A stretch of 8,447 bases of DNA from Clostridiales bacterium (GCA_019409045.1 DXVG01000064.1:1-8447), one strand, 5' to 3'. Positions 1 through 6,455 are shown, numbered from the stretch's first letter. Numbers and translations are program-made. The notes: generated by a model not told the origin, from the letters alone.

Positions 1-59
1 AACTGCGGTCACTTACGTCCATGTAAGAAACCTTGTTTGCAGGCTCGCTTCCTTGCCTT

Positions 60-102
60 GGGGGCTTTCTCAACGCCCTGGCAGTCTGCTGATAAAGCCC
101 CC
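60..102. repeat. Stem-loop downstream of phnE2
   Basis: A perfect 9-bp inverted repeat (GGGGGCTTT at 60-68 and AAAGCCCCC at 94-102) encloses a 25-nt loop. It starts 37 nt beyond the phnE2 stop codon and could end the phn transcript or protect its 3' end. Neither strand has a T-run after the stem, so it is not a standard rho-independent terminator. A shorter 5-bp inverted repeat (CTTAC/GTAAG, 12-27) lies further out. The rest of 1-138 shows no gene. The stretch may be part of a dispersed intergenic element, but that cannot be decided from one copy. Confidence 0.5.
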
Positions 103-138
103 AAACGCAAAAATCACTTCCGAAGGATGCGAATGCGC

Positions 139-945
139 TCAGCCGTGCGCCAGCCTGCGGCGGATGCGCGTGGAGGCGAATTCGATCACCAGCATCAGCA
201 CGATCATGCCGCACAGGAACGCGCCGACCATGCTCCAGCGGCGGGAGGAGATGCACTGCACGAGGCTCGCGCCGATGCCGCCCGCGCCGACGATGCCCAG
301 CGTGGTCGCGTCCTTGATGTTGATGTCGAAGCGGTAGATGATGGTGGAGGTGAAGTTTGCCGTCAACTGCGGCAGCACGCCGTAGCGGATCTTCTGGAAG
401 GCGGTCAGCCCCGCCGCGTCCATGGATTCGAGTATGCGCGTGTCCAGATCCTCAATGGCGGTGATGTACATCTTGCTGATCATGCCGATGGAGCAGATGG
501 ACTGCGTCACCACGCCGCAGAACGCGCCCGGCCCGGTCACGCGGATCCACACAAGCGCCCACACAAGGCTCGGGATCGTGCGGATGAGCAGTATCAGCGC
601 GCGCACCACGAACGCCACGGGCTTGGGCACGATGTTGCCGCTGGCGAGGAAGCTGAACGGCACGGCCAGTATGCCGCCGAAGATCGTGCCCAGAAACGCG
701 ATGGCCACCGTCTCCAGCAGCAGGTAGGGAACGTCTGTGTTCTTCGTGCCGAACAGGAGGTCCAGGTCGGGGTTGGCGATGCCGTGGACGATGCCGTAGG
801 CGACCTCGCTTCCCTTGCTGGCGATGCCCTCAAACTCAATGGACGAGCCCGACCACGCCAGTATGATCGCCACGATGATCGTCACAAGCAGCGTCTTCCA
901 CCAGCGGCGGGGACGCGACTGATATGCTTCCAATACGTTGTTCAT
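139..945 (-). CDS. phnE: Phosphonate-type ABC transporter permease PhnE (second copy)
   Basis: This is a membrane permease of a PhnCDE importer, 268 aa, binding-protein-dependent transport family. Hydrophobic segments lie at about 19-31, 78-101, 111-133, 141-160 and 238-255. The EAA-type loop that docks on the ATPase is at about 173-195 (ESMDAAGL, then LPQL). The family signature near the C-terminus is present as NIKDATTLGIVGAGGIG (209-225). The ATG start is supported by a GAGGGGG SD sequence whose first bases overlap the phnE1 stop codon, 12 nt upstream, so the two permeases are probably translationally coupled. It is last in the operon and likely pairs with PhnE1 as a heterodimer, as in other PhnE1/PhnE2 systems. 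The fold and family are clear; the substrate is inferred only from the family. Confidence 0.93.
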   Translation of the reverse strand: MNNVLEAYQSRPRRWWKTLLVTIIVAIILAWSGSSIEFEGIASKGSEVAYGIVHGIANPDLDLLFGTKNTDVPYLLLETVAIAFLGTIFGGILAVPFSFLASGNIVPKPVAFVVRALILLIRTIPSLVWALVWIRVTGPGAFCGVVTQSICSIGMISKMYITAIEDLDTRILESMDAAGLTAFQKIRYGVLPQLTANFTSTIIYRFDINIKDATTLGIVGAGGIGASLVQCISSRRWSMVGAFLCGMIVLMLVIEFASTRIRRRLAHG

Positions 946-957
946 TTCGCCACCCCC

Positions 958-1818
958 TCAGCTCAGCTTCGAGCGCAGATACTGGCTCAGGTTCTCGATG
1001 ATGAGCACCACCACGAACAGCGTCAGAAGCACCGTTCCGAGGCTCTCGTAATCGCGCCAGCCGATGCGCTCGTTGATGAGTATGCCAAGTCCGCCAGCGC
1101 CCACATAGCCCAGGATCGCCGCCGCGCGCACGTTGATCTCAAAGCTGTAGAGGCACTGGGAGAGGTAGGTGGGCAGTATCTGCGGAAAGCAGGCCGACCA
1201 GAACGCGCGGAACTTGTTCGCGCCCAGGGACTCCATGGCCTCGAACGGGCCCATGTCGATGGTCTCGATGGACTCGTAGAGCATCTTGGCGACGATGCCG
1301 AAGGTGAACACCGTGATGGCGACCGTGCCCGCGAACGTGCCAAGGCCGAAGATCAGCGCGAATATGCTGGCGATGACCAGCGTGGGCAGCGTGCGCACGA
1401 TGTTGAGCACCACGCGCAGTACCGCCACCACGCCGCGGCTCTTGTTGATGTTGGTGGAGGCGAGCACCGCGAAGGGCAGCGCCAGCGTGCTTCCCAGCAC
1501 GGAGCCGATCACCGACATCTTGATCGTGTCAAACAGGGGGCTCCACACCTTGTCCAGGTAGCTCATGTCCGGCGTGAACACGCGCTTTAAGATCACGCCG
1601 AACTGATAGCCGCGCTCGATGAGTATGGACACGTCAAACCCCGTGAACCACAGCGCCCACGCGATCGCGATCAGTATAACCCCCCAGATCAGCGGCAGGC
1701 GCGAGCGCGGCCGCATCACGCTGTGCCCGTTGGGAAGGAGCATTTCCTGCGGCTTGAACACGCGGTCGAACAGCTTTTCGCGCGCCTCAGTCGCGCCCGT
1801 CTTCTTTCGCAGCGCCAT
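958..1818 (-). CDS. phnE: Phosphonate-type ABC transporter permease PhnE (first copy)
   Basis: This is the other membrane permease of the importer, 286 aa. It has a charged cytoplasmic N-terminus of about 40 residues, then hydrophobic segments at about 42-60, 98-121, 130-160, 162-180 and 259-275. The EAA loop is at 193-216 (EAMESLGA, then FPQILP), and the PhnE signature reads NVRAAAILGYVGAGGLG (229-245). The start codon lies inside phnC, giving a 32-nt overlap. It is well supported by an AAGGAGGGG SD sequence at 1825-1833, 6 nt upstream of the ATG. It is about 18 residues longer than the second permease, mostly at the N-terminus. It should form the membrane channel together with PhnE2 and be driven by PhnC. 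Confidence 0.94.
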   Translation of the reverse strand: MALRKKTGATEAREKLFDRVFKPQEMLLPNGHSVMRPRSRLPLIWGVILIAIAWALWFTGFDVSILIERGYQFGVILKRVFTPDMSYLDKVWSPLFDTIKMSVIGSVLGSTLALPFAVLASTNINKSRGVVAVLRVVLNIVRTLPTLVIASIFALIFGLGTFAGTVAITVFTFGIVAKMLYESIETIDMGPFEAMESLGANKFRAFWSACFPQILPTYLSQCLYSFEINVRAAAILGYVGAGGLGILINERIGWRDYESLGTVLLTLFVVVLIIENLSQYLRSKLS

Positions 1819-2602
1819 CGCGTGCCCCTCCTTGCTTTGCGGATTCGTCGCCCGAATGGGGCACGGGATTCTCGCCGTAGATGGCGGTGAGCACGTCCTG
1901 GGTGACCTCGCTCGCGGGGCCGTCGTAGACGATCTCGCCGGCGCGGATGCCGACCACGCGGGAGGCGTAGTCCAGCGCCAGATCGACGTGGTGGATGTTG
2001 ATGAGGATGGTGATGCCCATCTCCTGATTGATGCGCTTAAAGTCGCCCATCACCTGATGCGCCATCACCGGGTCGAGCGCGGCGACGGGCTCGTCGGCCA
2101 GTATGATGGAGGGGTCCTGATTGAGCGTGCGGGCGAGCGCCACGCGCTGCTGCTGGCCGCCGGAGAGCTGGTCGCAGCGGGTGTAGGCCTTGTCGAGTAT
2201 GCCCACCTTGTCCAGCGCCGTGAGCGCCTTGAGCTTCTGCTGCTTTGTAAACAGGCCGAACAGCACGCTGAAGAAGTTCATGTCCGGGACCATGGAGGTC
2301 AGCACGTTTTTCAGCGCCGTGCTGCGCGTGACCAGGTTGAACGACTGGAAGATCATGCCGATCTTGCGGCGGAAGCGGCGCAGCGAGCGGCCCTTGAGCG
2401 TCATCACGTCCACGTCGTCCACGATCACCTGGCCCTCGGTCAGGTCGATCATGCGGTTGATGGTGCGAATCAGCGTGGATTTGCCCGCGCCCGACAGGCC
2501 GATCACGGCGACAAACTCGCCCTGCTCGATTTGCAGGTTTACATGCGAAAGACCGCGCGTGCCATTGGGATAGACCTTGGAGACATCCTTAAACTCGATC
2601 AT
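1787..2602 (-). CDS. phnC: Phosphonate-type ABC transporter ATP-binding protein PhnC
   Basis: This is the cytoplasmic ATPase that powers the importer, 271 aa. All nucleotide-binding motifs are intact: Walker A GLSGAGKST (35-43), Q-loop Gln86, signature LSGGQ (146-150), Walker B IILADEP (166-172) and the switch histidine in NIHHVD (His204). The insert between Q-loop and signature (about 106-130, NFFSVLFGLF) is typical of PhnC. The start has an AAGGGG SD sequence 8 nt upstream. From about residue 246 there is a hydrophilic tail rich in Gly, Ala, Asp and Lys. Its end overlaps the phnE1 start by 32 nt and is probably not part of the folded ATPase. The gene lies 148 nt downstream of phnD, across two stem-loops. 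Confidence 0.96.
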   Translation of the reverse strand: MIEFKDVSKVYPNGTRGLSHVNLQIEQGEFVAVIGLSGAGKSTLIRTINRMIDLTEGQVIVDDVDVMTLKGRSLRRFRRKIGMIFQSFNLVTRSTALKNVLTSMVPDMNFFSVLFGLFTKQQKLKALTALDKVGILDKAYTRCDQLSGGQQQRVALARTLNQDPSIILADEPVAALDPVMAHQVMGDFKRINQEMGITILINIHHVDLALDYASRVVGIRAGEIVYDGPASEVTQDVLTAIYGENPVPHSGDESAKQGGARDGAAKEDGRD

Positions 2603-2650
2603 GCAAATGACCCCTTCTCAAACAGACGAACGATTCTATGCAGACAGGCA

Positions 2651-2704
2651 CTTTGAGCGAAGCGAAAAACCCGGGCGACGCCGGATGCTTCGCTTCGCTC
2701 AAAG
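2651..2704. repeat. 16-bp inverted repeat between phnD and phnC, probable dispersed palindromic element
   Basis: Perfect 16-nt arms (CTTTGAGCGAAGCGAA at 2651-2666 and its complement at 2689-2704) surround a 22-nt loop that contains a small CCGG/CCGG palindrome. The whole element can fold into one long hairpin in RNA from either strand. Read as codons on the plus strand it gives HFERSEK and, later, MLRFAQ. From memory, these are spurious peptides often predicted over short dispersed repeats in bacterial genomes, so I infer a repeat element. No other copy is present in this window. It sits inside the phn operon, in the transcribed space between the binding-protein and ATPase genes. Confidence 0.65.
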
Positions 2705-2705
2705 C

Positions 2706-2732
2706 GCGGAAGGGGCAATTGGCCCCTTCCGC
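2706..2732 (-). repeat. GC-rich stem-loop just after phnD
   Basis: This is an 11-bp perfect stem (GCGGAAGGGGC at 2706-2716, GCCCCTTCCGC at 2722-2732) with a 5-nt loop, starting 18 nt beyond the phnD stop codon and one base from the next inverted repeat. There is no U-tract after the stem on the minus strand, so full termination is unlikely. Its place after a binding-protein gene fits a partial terminator or a 3'-end stabiliser that makes phnD message more abundant than the phnCEE message. This role is inferred from position; the hairpin itself is directly visible. Confidence 0.6.
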
Positions 2733-2750
2733 ACGGAGAAGGCGCGCGTT

Positions 2751-3788
2751 TTATTGCACGACCTGCAGGGCGGCGCGAGCGCCGTCATAGTCGGAATCCT
2801 GCGCCACGGCATAGCCGGTGTGGCTGTACACCGAGAAAGCCTCCTGGCCTTCGGGGGTGTTGATGACGCTGATCAGAGCGTTCTGCATGGCGGTGATGAA
2901 CTCCTCGTTGTACACCTCGGGGTTGGCCTTGGTGATGGAGACGGTGTCGTTGTAGATGCCCTCGGTCACGCCGATGACGTTCAGCTCGTTCCAGATGGTG
3001 TCGGTGCGGCCCATGCCGGTCTTGCCGGTCTCATCCGTCTCGGTGGTGGGGATCGTCCAGGCGGCCTCGTAGTCGCGGCGGCCGTCGGCGTAGCAGACGA
3101 TGATGTCCACGGACTCGGCGGCGGCCTGCGCGAACGCGTCCGCATAGCCAAGCTGCACGACGTTGCTAAGGTCGGAGATCTGCTTGCCGTCGTAGTTCTC
3201 CATCAGCCACAGCGTGGGGTAGATGTAGCCCGCGGAGGAGGAGGTGTTCAGCACCGCCCAGTTGGCCTGATCGAGGTCCTCCCAGGTCAGGGCCTCGCCG
3301 TTGTTGACCTTCTCGGCCAGCGTCTTGCCGTACTCGGAGGGAGCGGCGTAGATCAGCGAGCGGTAGAACGTGACCTGCTCGTCGGTGGGCAGGGTCTTGT
3401 TCTCGTCGCCGTTCCAGGTGCTCGGATCGGTGGAGTCGTTGGACAGGCCGTCGCGCGTGGCGGTCAGGAACACGTCCACCTCGTCGCTGTAGAGCGCGTA
3501 GGTGCCGCCCGGCAGCCAGCCGATATCGATGGAGCCGGCGGCCAGCGCCTCACCGGTGGCCTCGTAGCTGGTGCCCACGGTGATGTCGATCTCGTCCACT
3601 TCATAGCCCTGCTCGAGCAGCGCCGCCTGCAGCATCTCCGGCAGGCCCTCGGTGCCCGCGATGATGACGTCCGCGTCCTTGGAGGGCACGAACTCCAGCG
3701 TCAGCTTGTCCAGATGCGCAGTCGCCTCGGCGACAGCCGCGCCCATGACCAGACACAGCGCCAGAACGATGACCAGTACCTTTTTCAT
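2751..3788 (-). CDS. phnD: Phosphonate-type ABC transporter substrate-binding protein PhnD
   Basis: This is the extracytoplasmic binding protein of the importer, 345 aa, in the PhnD/PtxB family. A Sec signal peptide (MKKVLVIVLALCLVMG, probable cleavage after AVA at 18-20) is followed by the family's opening strand (LEFVPSKDAD, 31-40). Then come DIGWLPGGTYAL (88-99) and a serine-rich ligand loop, SSSAGYIYP (183-191). The ATG at 3788 was chosen over one 21 codons upstream because it begins the signal peptide and has an AAAGGAGG SD sequence 10 nt upstream. Cys12 is inside the hydrophobic core and preceded by Leu, so no standard lipobox is seen, which is odd for a monoderm. Substrate could be phosphonate, phosphite or phosphate ester; no catabolic gene nearby decides it. 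Confidence 0.93.
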   Translation of the reverse strand: MKKVLVIVLALCLVMGAAVAEATAHLDKLTLEFVPSKDADVIIAGTEGLPEMLQAALLEQGYEVDEIDITVGTSYEATGEALAAGSIDIGWLPGGTYALYSDEVDVFLTATRDGLSNDSTDPSTWNGDENKTLPTDEQVTFYRSLIYAAPSEYGKTLAEKVNNGEALTWEDLDQANWAVLNTSSSAGYIYPTLWLMENYDGKQISDLSNVVQLGYADAFAQAAAESVDIIVCYADGRRDYEAAWTIPTTETDETGKTGMGRTDTIWNELNVIGVTEGIYNDTVSITKANPEVYNEEFITAMQNALISVINTPEGQEAFSVYSHTGYAVAQDSDYDGARAALQVVQ

Positions 3789-3798
3789 GGGGAAAAAA

Positions 3799-3806
3799 CC
3801 TCCTTT
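3799..3806 (-). promoter_or_regulatory. Ribosome binding site of phnD
   Basis: AAAGGAGG on the minus strand ends 10 nt before the ATG at 3788. It fixes the start at the signal peptide rather than at an in-frame ATG further upstream, which has no comparable SD sequence. Confidence 0.85.
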
Positions 3807-3839
3807 GGTATTGACGCGGCCTTTACCGCGCGCACGCTG

Positions 3840-3868
3840 AGTATAGCACATGGGCGGCGGGCGCGCAA
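3840..3868 (-). promoter_or_regulatory. Probable phnD operon promoter
   Basis: On the minus strand, TTGCGC (3863-3868) and TATACT (3840-3845) are separated by 17 bp. The -10 box is preceded by TGC, giving an extended -10 element. Transcription would start near 3833, leaving a leader of about 45 nt with a short CGCGG/CCGCG stem (3815-3830) before the SD sequence. No Pho box could be recognised. Confidence 0.6.
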
Positions 3869-3910
3869 CGTCGAAAATGTAAATTAAGGCGAAATTATTA
3901 CTACGTTGCG
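3864..3910. promoter_or_regulatory. 8-bp inverted repeat overlapping the phnD -35 box, candidate operator
   Basis: CGCAACGT (3864-3871) and ACGTTGCG (3903-3910) are perfect inverted copies separated by an AT-rich 31-bp spacer. The proximal arm covers most of the phnD -35 box. The arrangement fits two sites bound by one regulator, or chance; no known operator consensus was recognised. Confidence 0.35.
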
Positions 3911-3965
3911 ATATTTCTACGACGCGAAAACACAGCGGCGCGCATGTGTATGCGGCATGTTAATT

Positions 3966-3992
3966 TTAGCACTCTCGGCAAAAGAGTGCTAA
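3966..3992 (+). promoter_or_regulatory. CIRCE operator (HrcA binding site)
   Basis: TTAGCACTC, a 9-nt spacer and GAGTGCTAA match the CIRCE consensus (TTAGCACTC-N9-GAGTGCTAA) at every base. The symmetry extends two more bases on each side (TTTT/AAAA, 3964-3994). It ends 7 bp upstream of the htpG -35 box. HrcA bound here should repress htpG until heat or unfolded protein titrates the GroE chaperonin that keeps HrcA active. The match is direct; regulation is inferred from the well-known HrcA/CIRCE system. Confidence 0.97.
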
Positions 3993-3999
3993 AAAATGA

Positions 4000-4028
4000 T
4001 TGACAAGCCCCGCCTTCCGTACTAAAAT
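4000..4028 (+). promoter_or_regulatory. htpG promoter (housekeeping sigma type)
   Basis: TTGACA (4000-4005) and TAAAAT (4023-4028) are spaced exactly 17 bp, with CIRCE just upstream. Predicted transcription start is near 4035, giving a leader of about 27 nt that carries the htpG SD sequence. Confidence 0.88.
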
Positions 4029-4048
4029 ACTTATGCAATCAAAAATAT

Positions 4049-4053
4049 GGAGG
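4049..4053 (+). promoter_or_regulatory. Ribosome binding site that sets the htpG start
   Basis: GGAGG lies 8 nt before the ATG at 4062. An in-frame ATG at 4047 overlaps this SD sequence and lacks one of its own, so it was rejected as the start. Confidence 0.85.
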
Positions 4054-4061
4054 CGATAAGT

Positions 4062-5921
4062 ATGGCCGAACGTGGAACGATCTCCATCAACGCCGAGAAT
4101 ATCATGCCGGTCATCAAAAAGTGGCTGTATTCCGACAAGGATATATTTGTGCGCGAGCTTGTCTCCAACGGCTGCGACGCGGTGAGCAAGATGAAGCGCC
4201 TGGTCTCGATGGGCGAGGCGAGTCTCGCGCCCGAGGAGGGCGAAGCGCCCTGGCGCATCGACGTGGTGGCCGACGCGGAAAAGGGCACGCTCACCTTTAC
4301 CGACAACGGCATCGGCATGACCGCCGAGGAGGTCAAAAAGTACATCGCGCAGGTGGCGTTCTCCGGCGCGGAGGAGTTTTTGAAAAAGTACAAGCCCGAG
4401 GACGGCGAGAGCGGCATCATCGGCCACTTCGGCCTGGGCTTCTACTCGGCGTTCATGGTCTCTAAGAAGGTCGTCATCGACACAAAGAGCTATCAGGAAG
4501 GCGCGCAGGCCGTGCGCTGGACGAGCGAGGACGGCATGCAGTACGACCTGGAGGACTCCGACCGCTTAGCGCGCGGCACGTCCATCACGCTGTATTTAAA
4601 CGATGAGGACAAGGAGTTTGCAAACCTCTGGACGCTGCGCTCCACGCTTGAGAAGCACTGCCAGTTCATGCCCGTGCCCATCTATGTATCGGAAGTGAAA
4701 GCGCCCAAGGAGGGCGAGGAGGAGAAGGAAGCCCCCGCGCCCGAGCAGATCAACGACACCTCCCCGCTCTGGCTCAAGCGCCCCGCGGACGTGACCGACG
4801 AGGAGTACCGCGAGTTCTACCACAAGGTGTTCCACGACTACGACGAGCCGCTGTTCTGGATACACTTGAACGCCGAGTATCCCTTCAACCTCAAGGGCAT
4901 ACTCTACTTCCCCAAGCTCAAAAACGAGTTCACCGCCAACGAGGGCGTCATCAAGCTGTACAACAATCAGGTGTTCGTGGCGGACAATATCAAAGAAGTC
5001 ATCCCCGAATTCCTGATGCTGCTCAAGGGCGCCATCGACTGCCCGGACCTGCCGCTGAACGTGTCGCGCTCGTTTTTGCAGAACGACGGCTATGTCAAGA
5101 AAATGGCCGCCTACATCACCCGCAAGGTGGCCGACCGCCTGCTGACGGAGTTCAACACGCGCCGCGAGGACTATCAGAAGTACTGGGACGACATCCATCC
5201 CTTCGTCAAGTACGGCTGCATACGCGATGAGAAGTTCTACGAGCGCGTCAAGCCGGCGCTGATCTACAAGACCTCCGAGGGCGAGTACATGACGCTCGAG
5301 GAGTATAAAAACAAAAACTGCACCGGCGAGGAGACCACCGTCTACTACGCGGGCGATGAAAAGCGCCAGGCGCAGATGATCCGCCTCTACACCGAGCAGG
5401 GCAAGGACGTTGTGCTCCTGGACACGCTGATCGACAACAACTTCATCAGCTTCCTGGAGTACACCGAACGCGAGCAGAAGCTCAAGTTCCTGCGCGTGGA
5501 CGCCGCCGCCGACGGCCTGACCGACGAGGGCGAGGCCATGAGCGAGGACGACCTCAAGCGCCTGGGCGAGATGTTCAAAAAGGCCACGGGCGACGAGGAG
5601 CTCAGCGTGGAGGCAAAGCCCTTCAAGTCCGACGAGCTCATCGCCATGATCACCGTGGACGAGCAGTCCCGCCGCCTGACGGAGATGTCCCGCCAGTGGG
5701 GCCGCGACATGCACCTTCCCGAGAAGCGCACGCTGGTGCTCAACCGCAAGCACCCCGTGGTGCGCTATCTGGAGAAGCAGGAGGACGACGAGCGCGCGCG
5801 GCAGCTCTGCGCGCAGGTGTTCGACCTTGCCGAAATGGCGCGCCAGCCGCTGGTGGCCGACCGCATGGTGGAGTTCCTCCGGCGCAGCAACGCGCTTTTG
5901 ACGATGCTGATCGAGAAGTGA
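4062..5921 (+). CDS. htpG: Molecular chaperone HtpG (bacterial Hsp90)
   Basis: This is a cytoplasmic ATP-dependent chaperone, 619 aa, full length for the family. The N-terminal ATPase domain has RELVSNGCDA (31-40, catalytic Glu32), DNGIGM (81-86) and the lid motif GHFGLGF (121-127), all of the GHKL type. A charged linker (about 213-228) leads to the middle domain, where NVSRSFLQ (333-340) carries the catalytic-loop Arg336. The C-terminal dimerisation domain runs to the end, and there is no eukaryotic MEEVD tail. NGCDA replaces the usual NASDA, which I believe is common in clostridial HtpG. It is a single-gene unit with its own CIRCE-controlled promoter and terminator. Start chosen from the SD sequence at 4049-4053. 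Confidence 0.97.
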   Translation: MAERGTISINAENIMPVIKKWLYSDKDIFVRELVSNGCDAVSKMKRLVSMGEASLAPEEGEAPWRIDVVADAEKGTLTFTDNGIGMTAEEVKKYIAQVAFSGAEEFLKKYKPEDGESGIIGHFGLGFYSAFMVSKKVVIDTKSYQEGAQAVRWTSEDGMQYDLEDSDRLARGTSITLYLNDEDKEFANLWTLRSTLEKHCQFMPVPIYVSEVKAPKEGEEEKEAPAPEQINDTSPLWLKRPADVTDEEYREFYHKVFHDYDEPLFWIHLNAEYPFNLKGILYFPKLKNEFTANEGVIKLYNNQVFVADNIKEVIPEFLMLLKGAIDCPDLPLNVSRSFLQNDGYVKKMAAYITRKVADRLLTEFNTRREDYQKYWDDIHPFVKYGCIRDEKFYERVKPALIYKTSEGEYMTLEEYKNKNCTGEETTVYYAGDEKRQAQMIRLYTEQGKDVVLLDTLIDNNFISFLEYTEREQKLKFLRVDAAADGLTDEGEAMSEDDLKRLGEMFKKATGDEELSVEAKPFKSDELIAMITVDEQSRRLTEMSRQWGRDMHLPEKRTLVLNRKHPVVRYLEKQEDDERARQLCAQVFDLAEMARQPLVADRMVEFLRRSNALLTMLIEK

Positions 5922-5948
5922 GCAACGCTCCCGGCCAGAGGGCCGAAC

Positions 5949-5975
5949 CCCGGCGGCGCGGCCGCCGGGATTTTT
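5949..5975 (+). terminator. Rho-independent terminator of htpG
   Basis: A 9-bp GC-only stem (CCCGGCGGC at 5949-5957, GCCGCCGGG at 5961-5969) with a 3-nt loop is followed by A and five T's. It starts 28 nt after the htpG stop codon and separates htpG from the next promoter. Confidence 0.9.
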
Positions 5976-5992
5976 GCGGCTGCGCGGGCAGG

Positions 5993-6021
5993 TTGCCTAA
6001 GCGCGCGGTATGTGGTATAAT
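5993..6021 (+). promoter_or_regulatory. Promoter of the MazG-like / GuaA-like / GNAT operon
   Basis: TTGCCT (5993-5998) and a perfect TATAAT (6016-6021) are 17 bp apart, with TGG just before the -10 box (extended -10). It begins 18 nt after the htpG terminator. Predicted transcription start is near 6028. No operator was recognised. Confidence 0.82.
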
Positions 6022-6056
6022 ACGGAGCATAAGCTGATAACGTGGGGGTGCAGGTC

Positions 6057-6419
6057 TTGCGAAGCGATGCCGATACGCCGATCATGGAGCTCAAGCGCGA
6101 GGTGCTCGCCCTGTGCAGGCGCAAGGGCTGGGGCGACGAGAACGGCGTGCAGGACCCGCAGCACGTCGCCATGGCCATGACGGTGGAGATGAGCGAGCTG
6201 CTCGAGCACTTTCAGTGGCTCGACCGCGAGGATGTGCAAAAGCTCCTGCGCGGCGAGGACCCCGAGCGCGTGGCGCTGATCGCCGAGGAGTTTGCCGACG
6301 TGATGATGTACGGCCTGCAACTGGCAGACGCGCTGCACATCGACGTGACCGGGCAAGTCCTCAGAAAGATCGACATCGTGGACAGGCGCCGGCCCAAGCC
6401 CGGCGAGAAAAAGCGATAG
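6057..6419 (+). CDS. MazG-like nucleotide pyrophosphohydrolase
   Basis: This small all-alpha hydrolase is predicted to cleave (d)NTPs to monophosphate plus pyrophosphate, as in house-cleaning MazG/RS21-C6 type enzymes. The metal-binding pattern is clear: EMSE (residues 44-47) and EEFAD (77-81), i.e. ExxE followed by ExxD, embedded in MSELLEHFQW and EFADVMMYGLQLADAL. Length is 120 aa. The TTG at 6057 is preferred because GGGGGTG lies 6 nt upstream and the N-terminus then fits the family. A GTG at 6042 would add 5 residues but lacks an SD sequence and would leave a leader of only about 14 nt; an ATG at 6084 also lacks one. The usual C-terminal KYP-type segment is replaced by a basic tail (RRRPKPGEKKR). 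First gene of its operon, 36 nt before the next. Confidence 0.85.
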   Translation: MRSDADTPIMELKREVLALCRRKGWGDENGVQDPQHVAMAMTVEMSELLEHFQWLDREDVQKLLRGEDPERVALIAEEFADVMMYGLQLADALHIDVTGQVLRKIDIVDRRRPKPGEKKR

Positions 6420-6455
6420 ACGGGAACGCGCGTTGCGTTCCGCAAGGAGAGGCGT

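Noticed and set aside
37..1590. Plus-strand open frame of 517 codons opposite the two permeases
   Set aside because: Rich in His, Arg, Asp and Ala without any domain, as expected for the antisense of GC-rich membrane-protein codons. The minus-strand genes show full PhnE motifs and SD sequences.
2577..3887. Plus-strand open frame of 436 codons opposite phnD
   Set aside because: Antisense of a clear PhnD gene, with low-complexity Val/Gly/Asp composition and no family motif.
4031..4061. Riboswitch or thermometer-type leader before htpG
   Set aside because: The leader is only about 27 nt and shows no stem hiding the SD sequence; CIRCE explains the regulation.
4152..4181. NGCDA in place of NASDA in the HtpG ATP site as a novel change
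   Set aside because: The catalytic Glu and Asn are kept, and I believe this variant is common in clostridial HtpG, so it is not unusual.
4596..5753. Minus-strand open frame of 385 codons opposite htpG
   Set aside because: Leu/Val/His-rich antisense frame without a suitable SD sequence; htpG has every family motif on the other strand.
6042..6059. GTG at 6042 as the start of the MazG-like gene
   Set aside because: No SD sequence precedes it and the predicted transcript starts only about 14 nt upstream. TTG at 6057 has GGGGGTG at a good distance. It remains possible.
6423..6441. 7-bp inverted repeat (GGAACGC/GCGTTCC) between the MazG-like and GuaA-like genes as a terminator
   Set aside because: The stem is short, no T-run follows, and the guaA-like SD sequence starts three bases later. 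At most it tunes translation.
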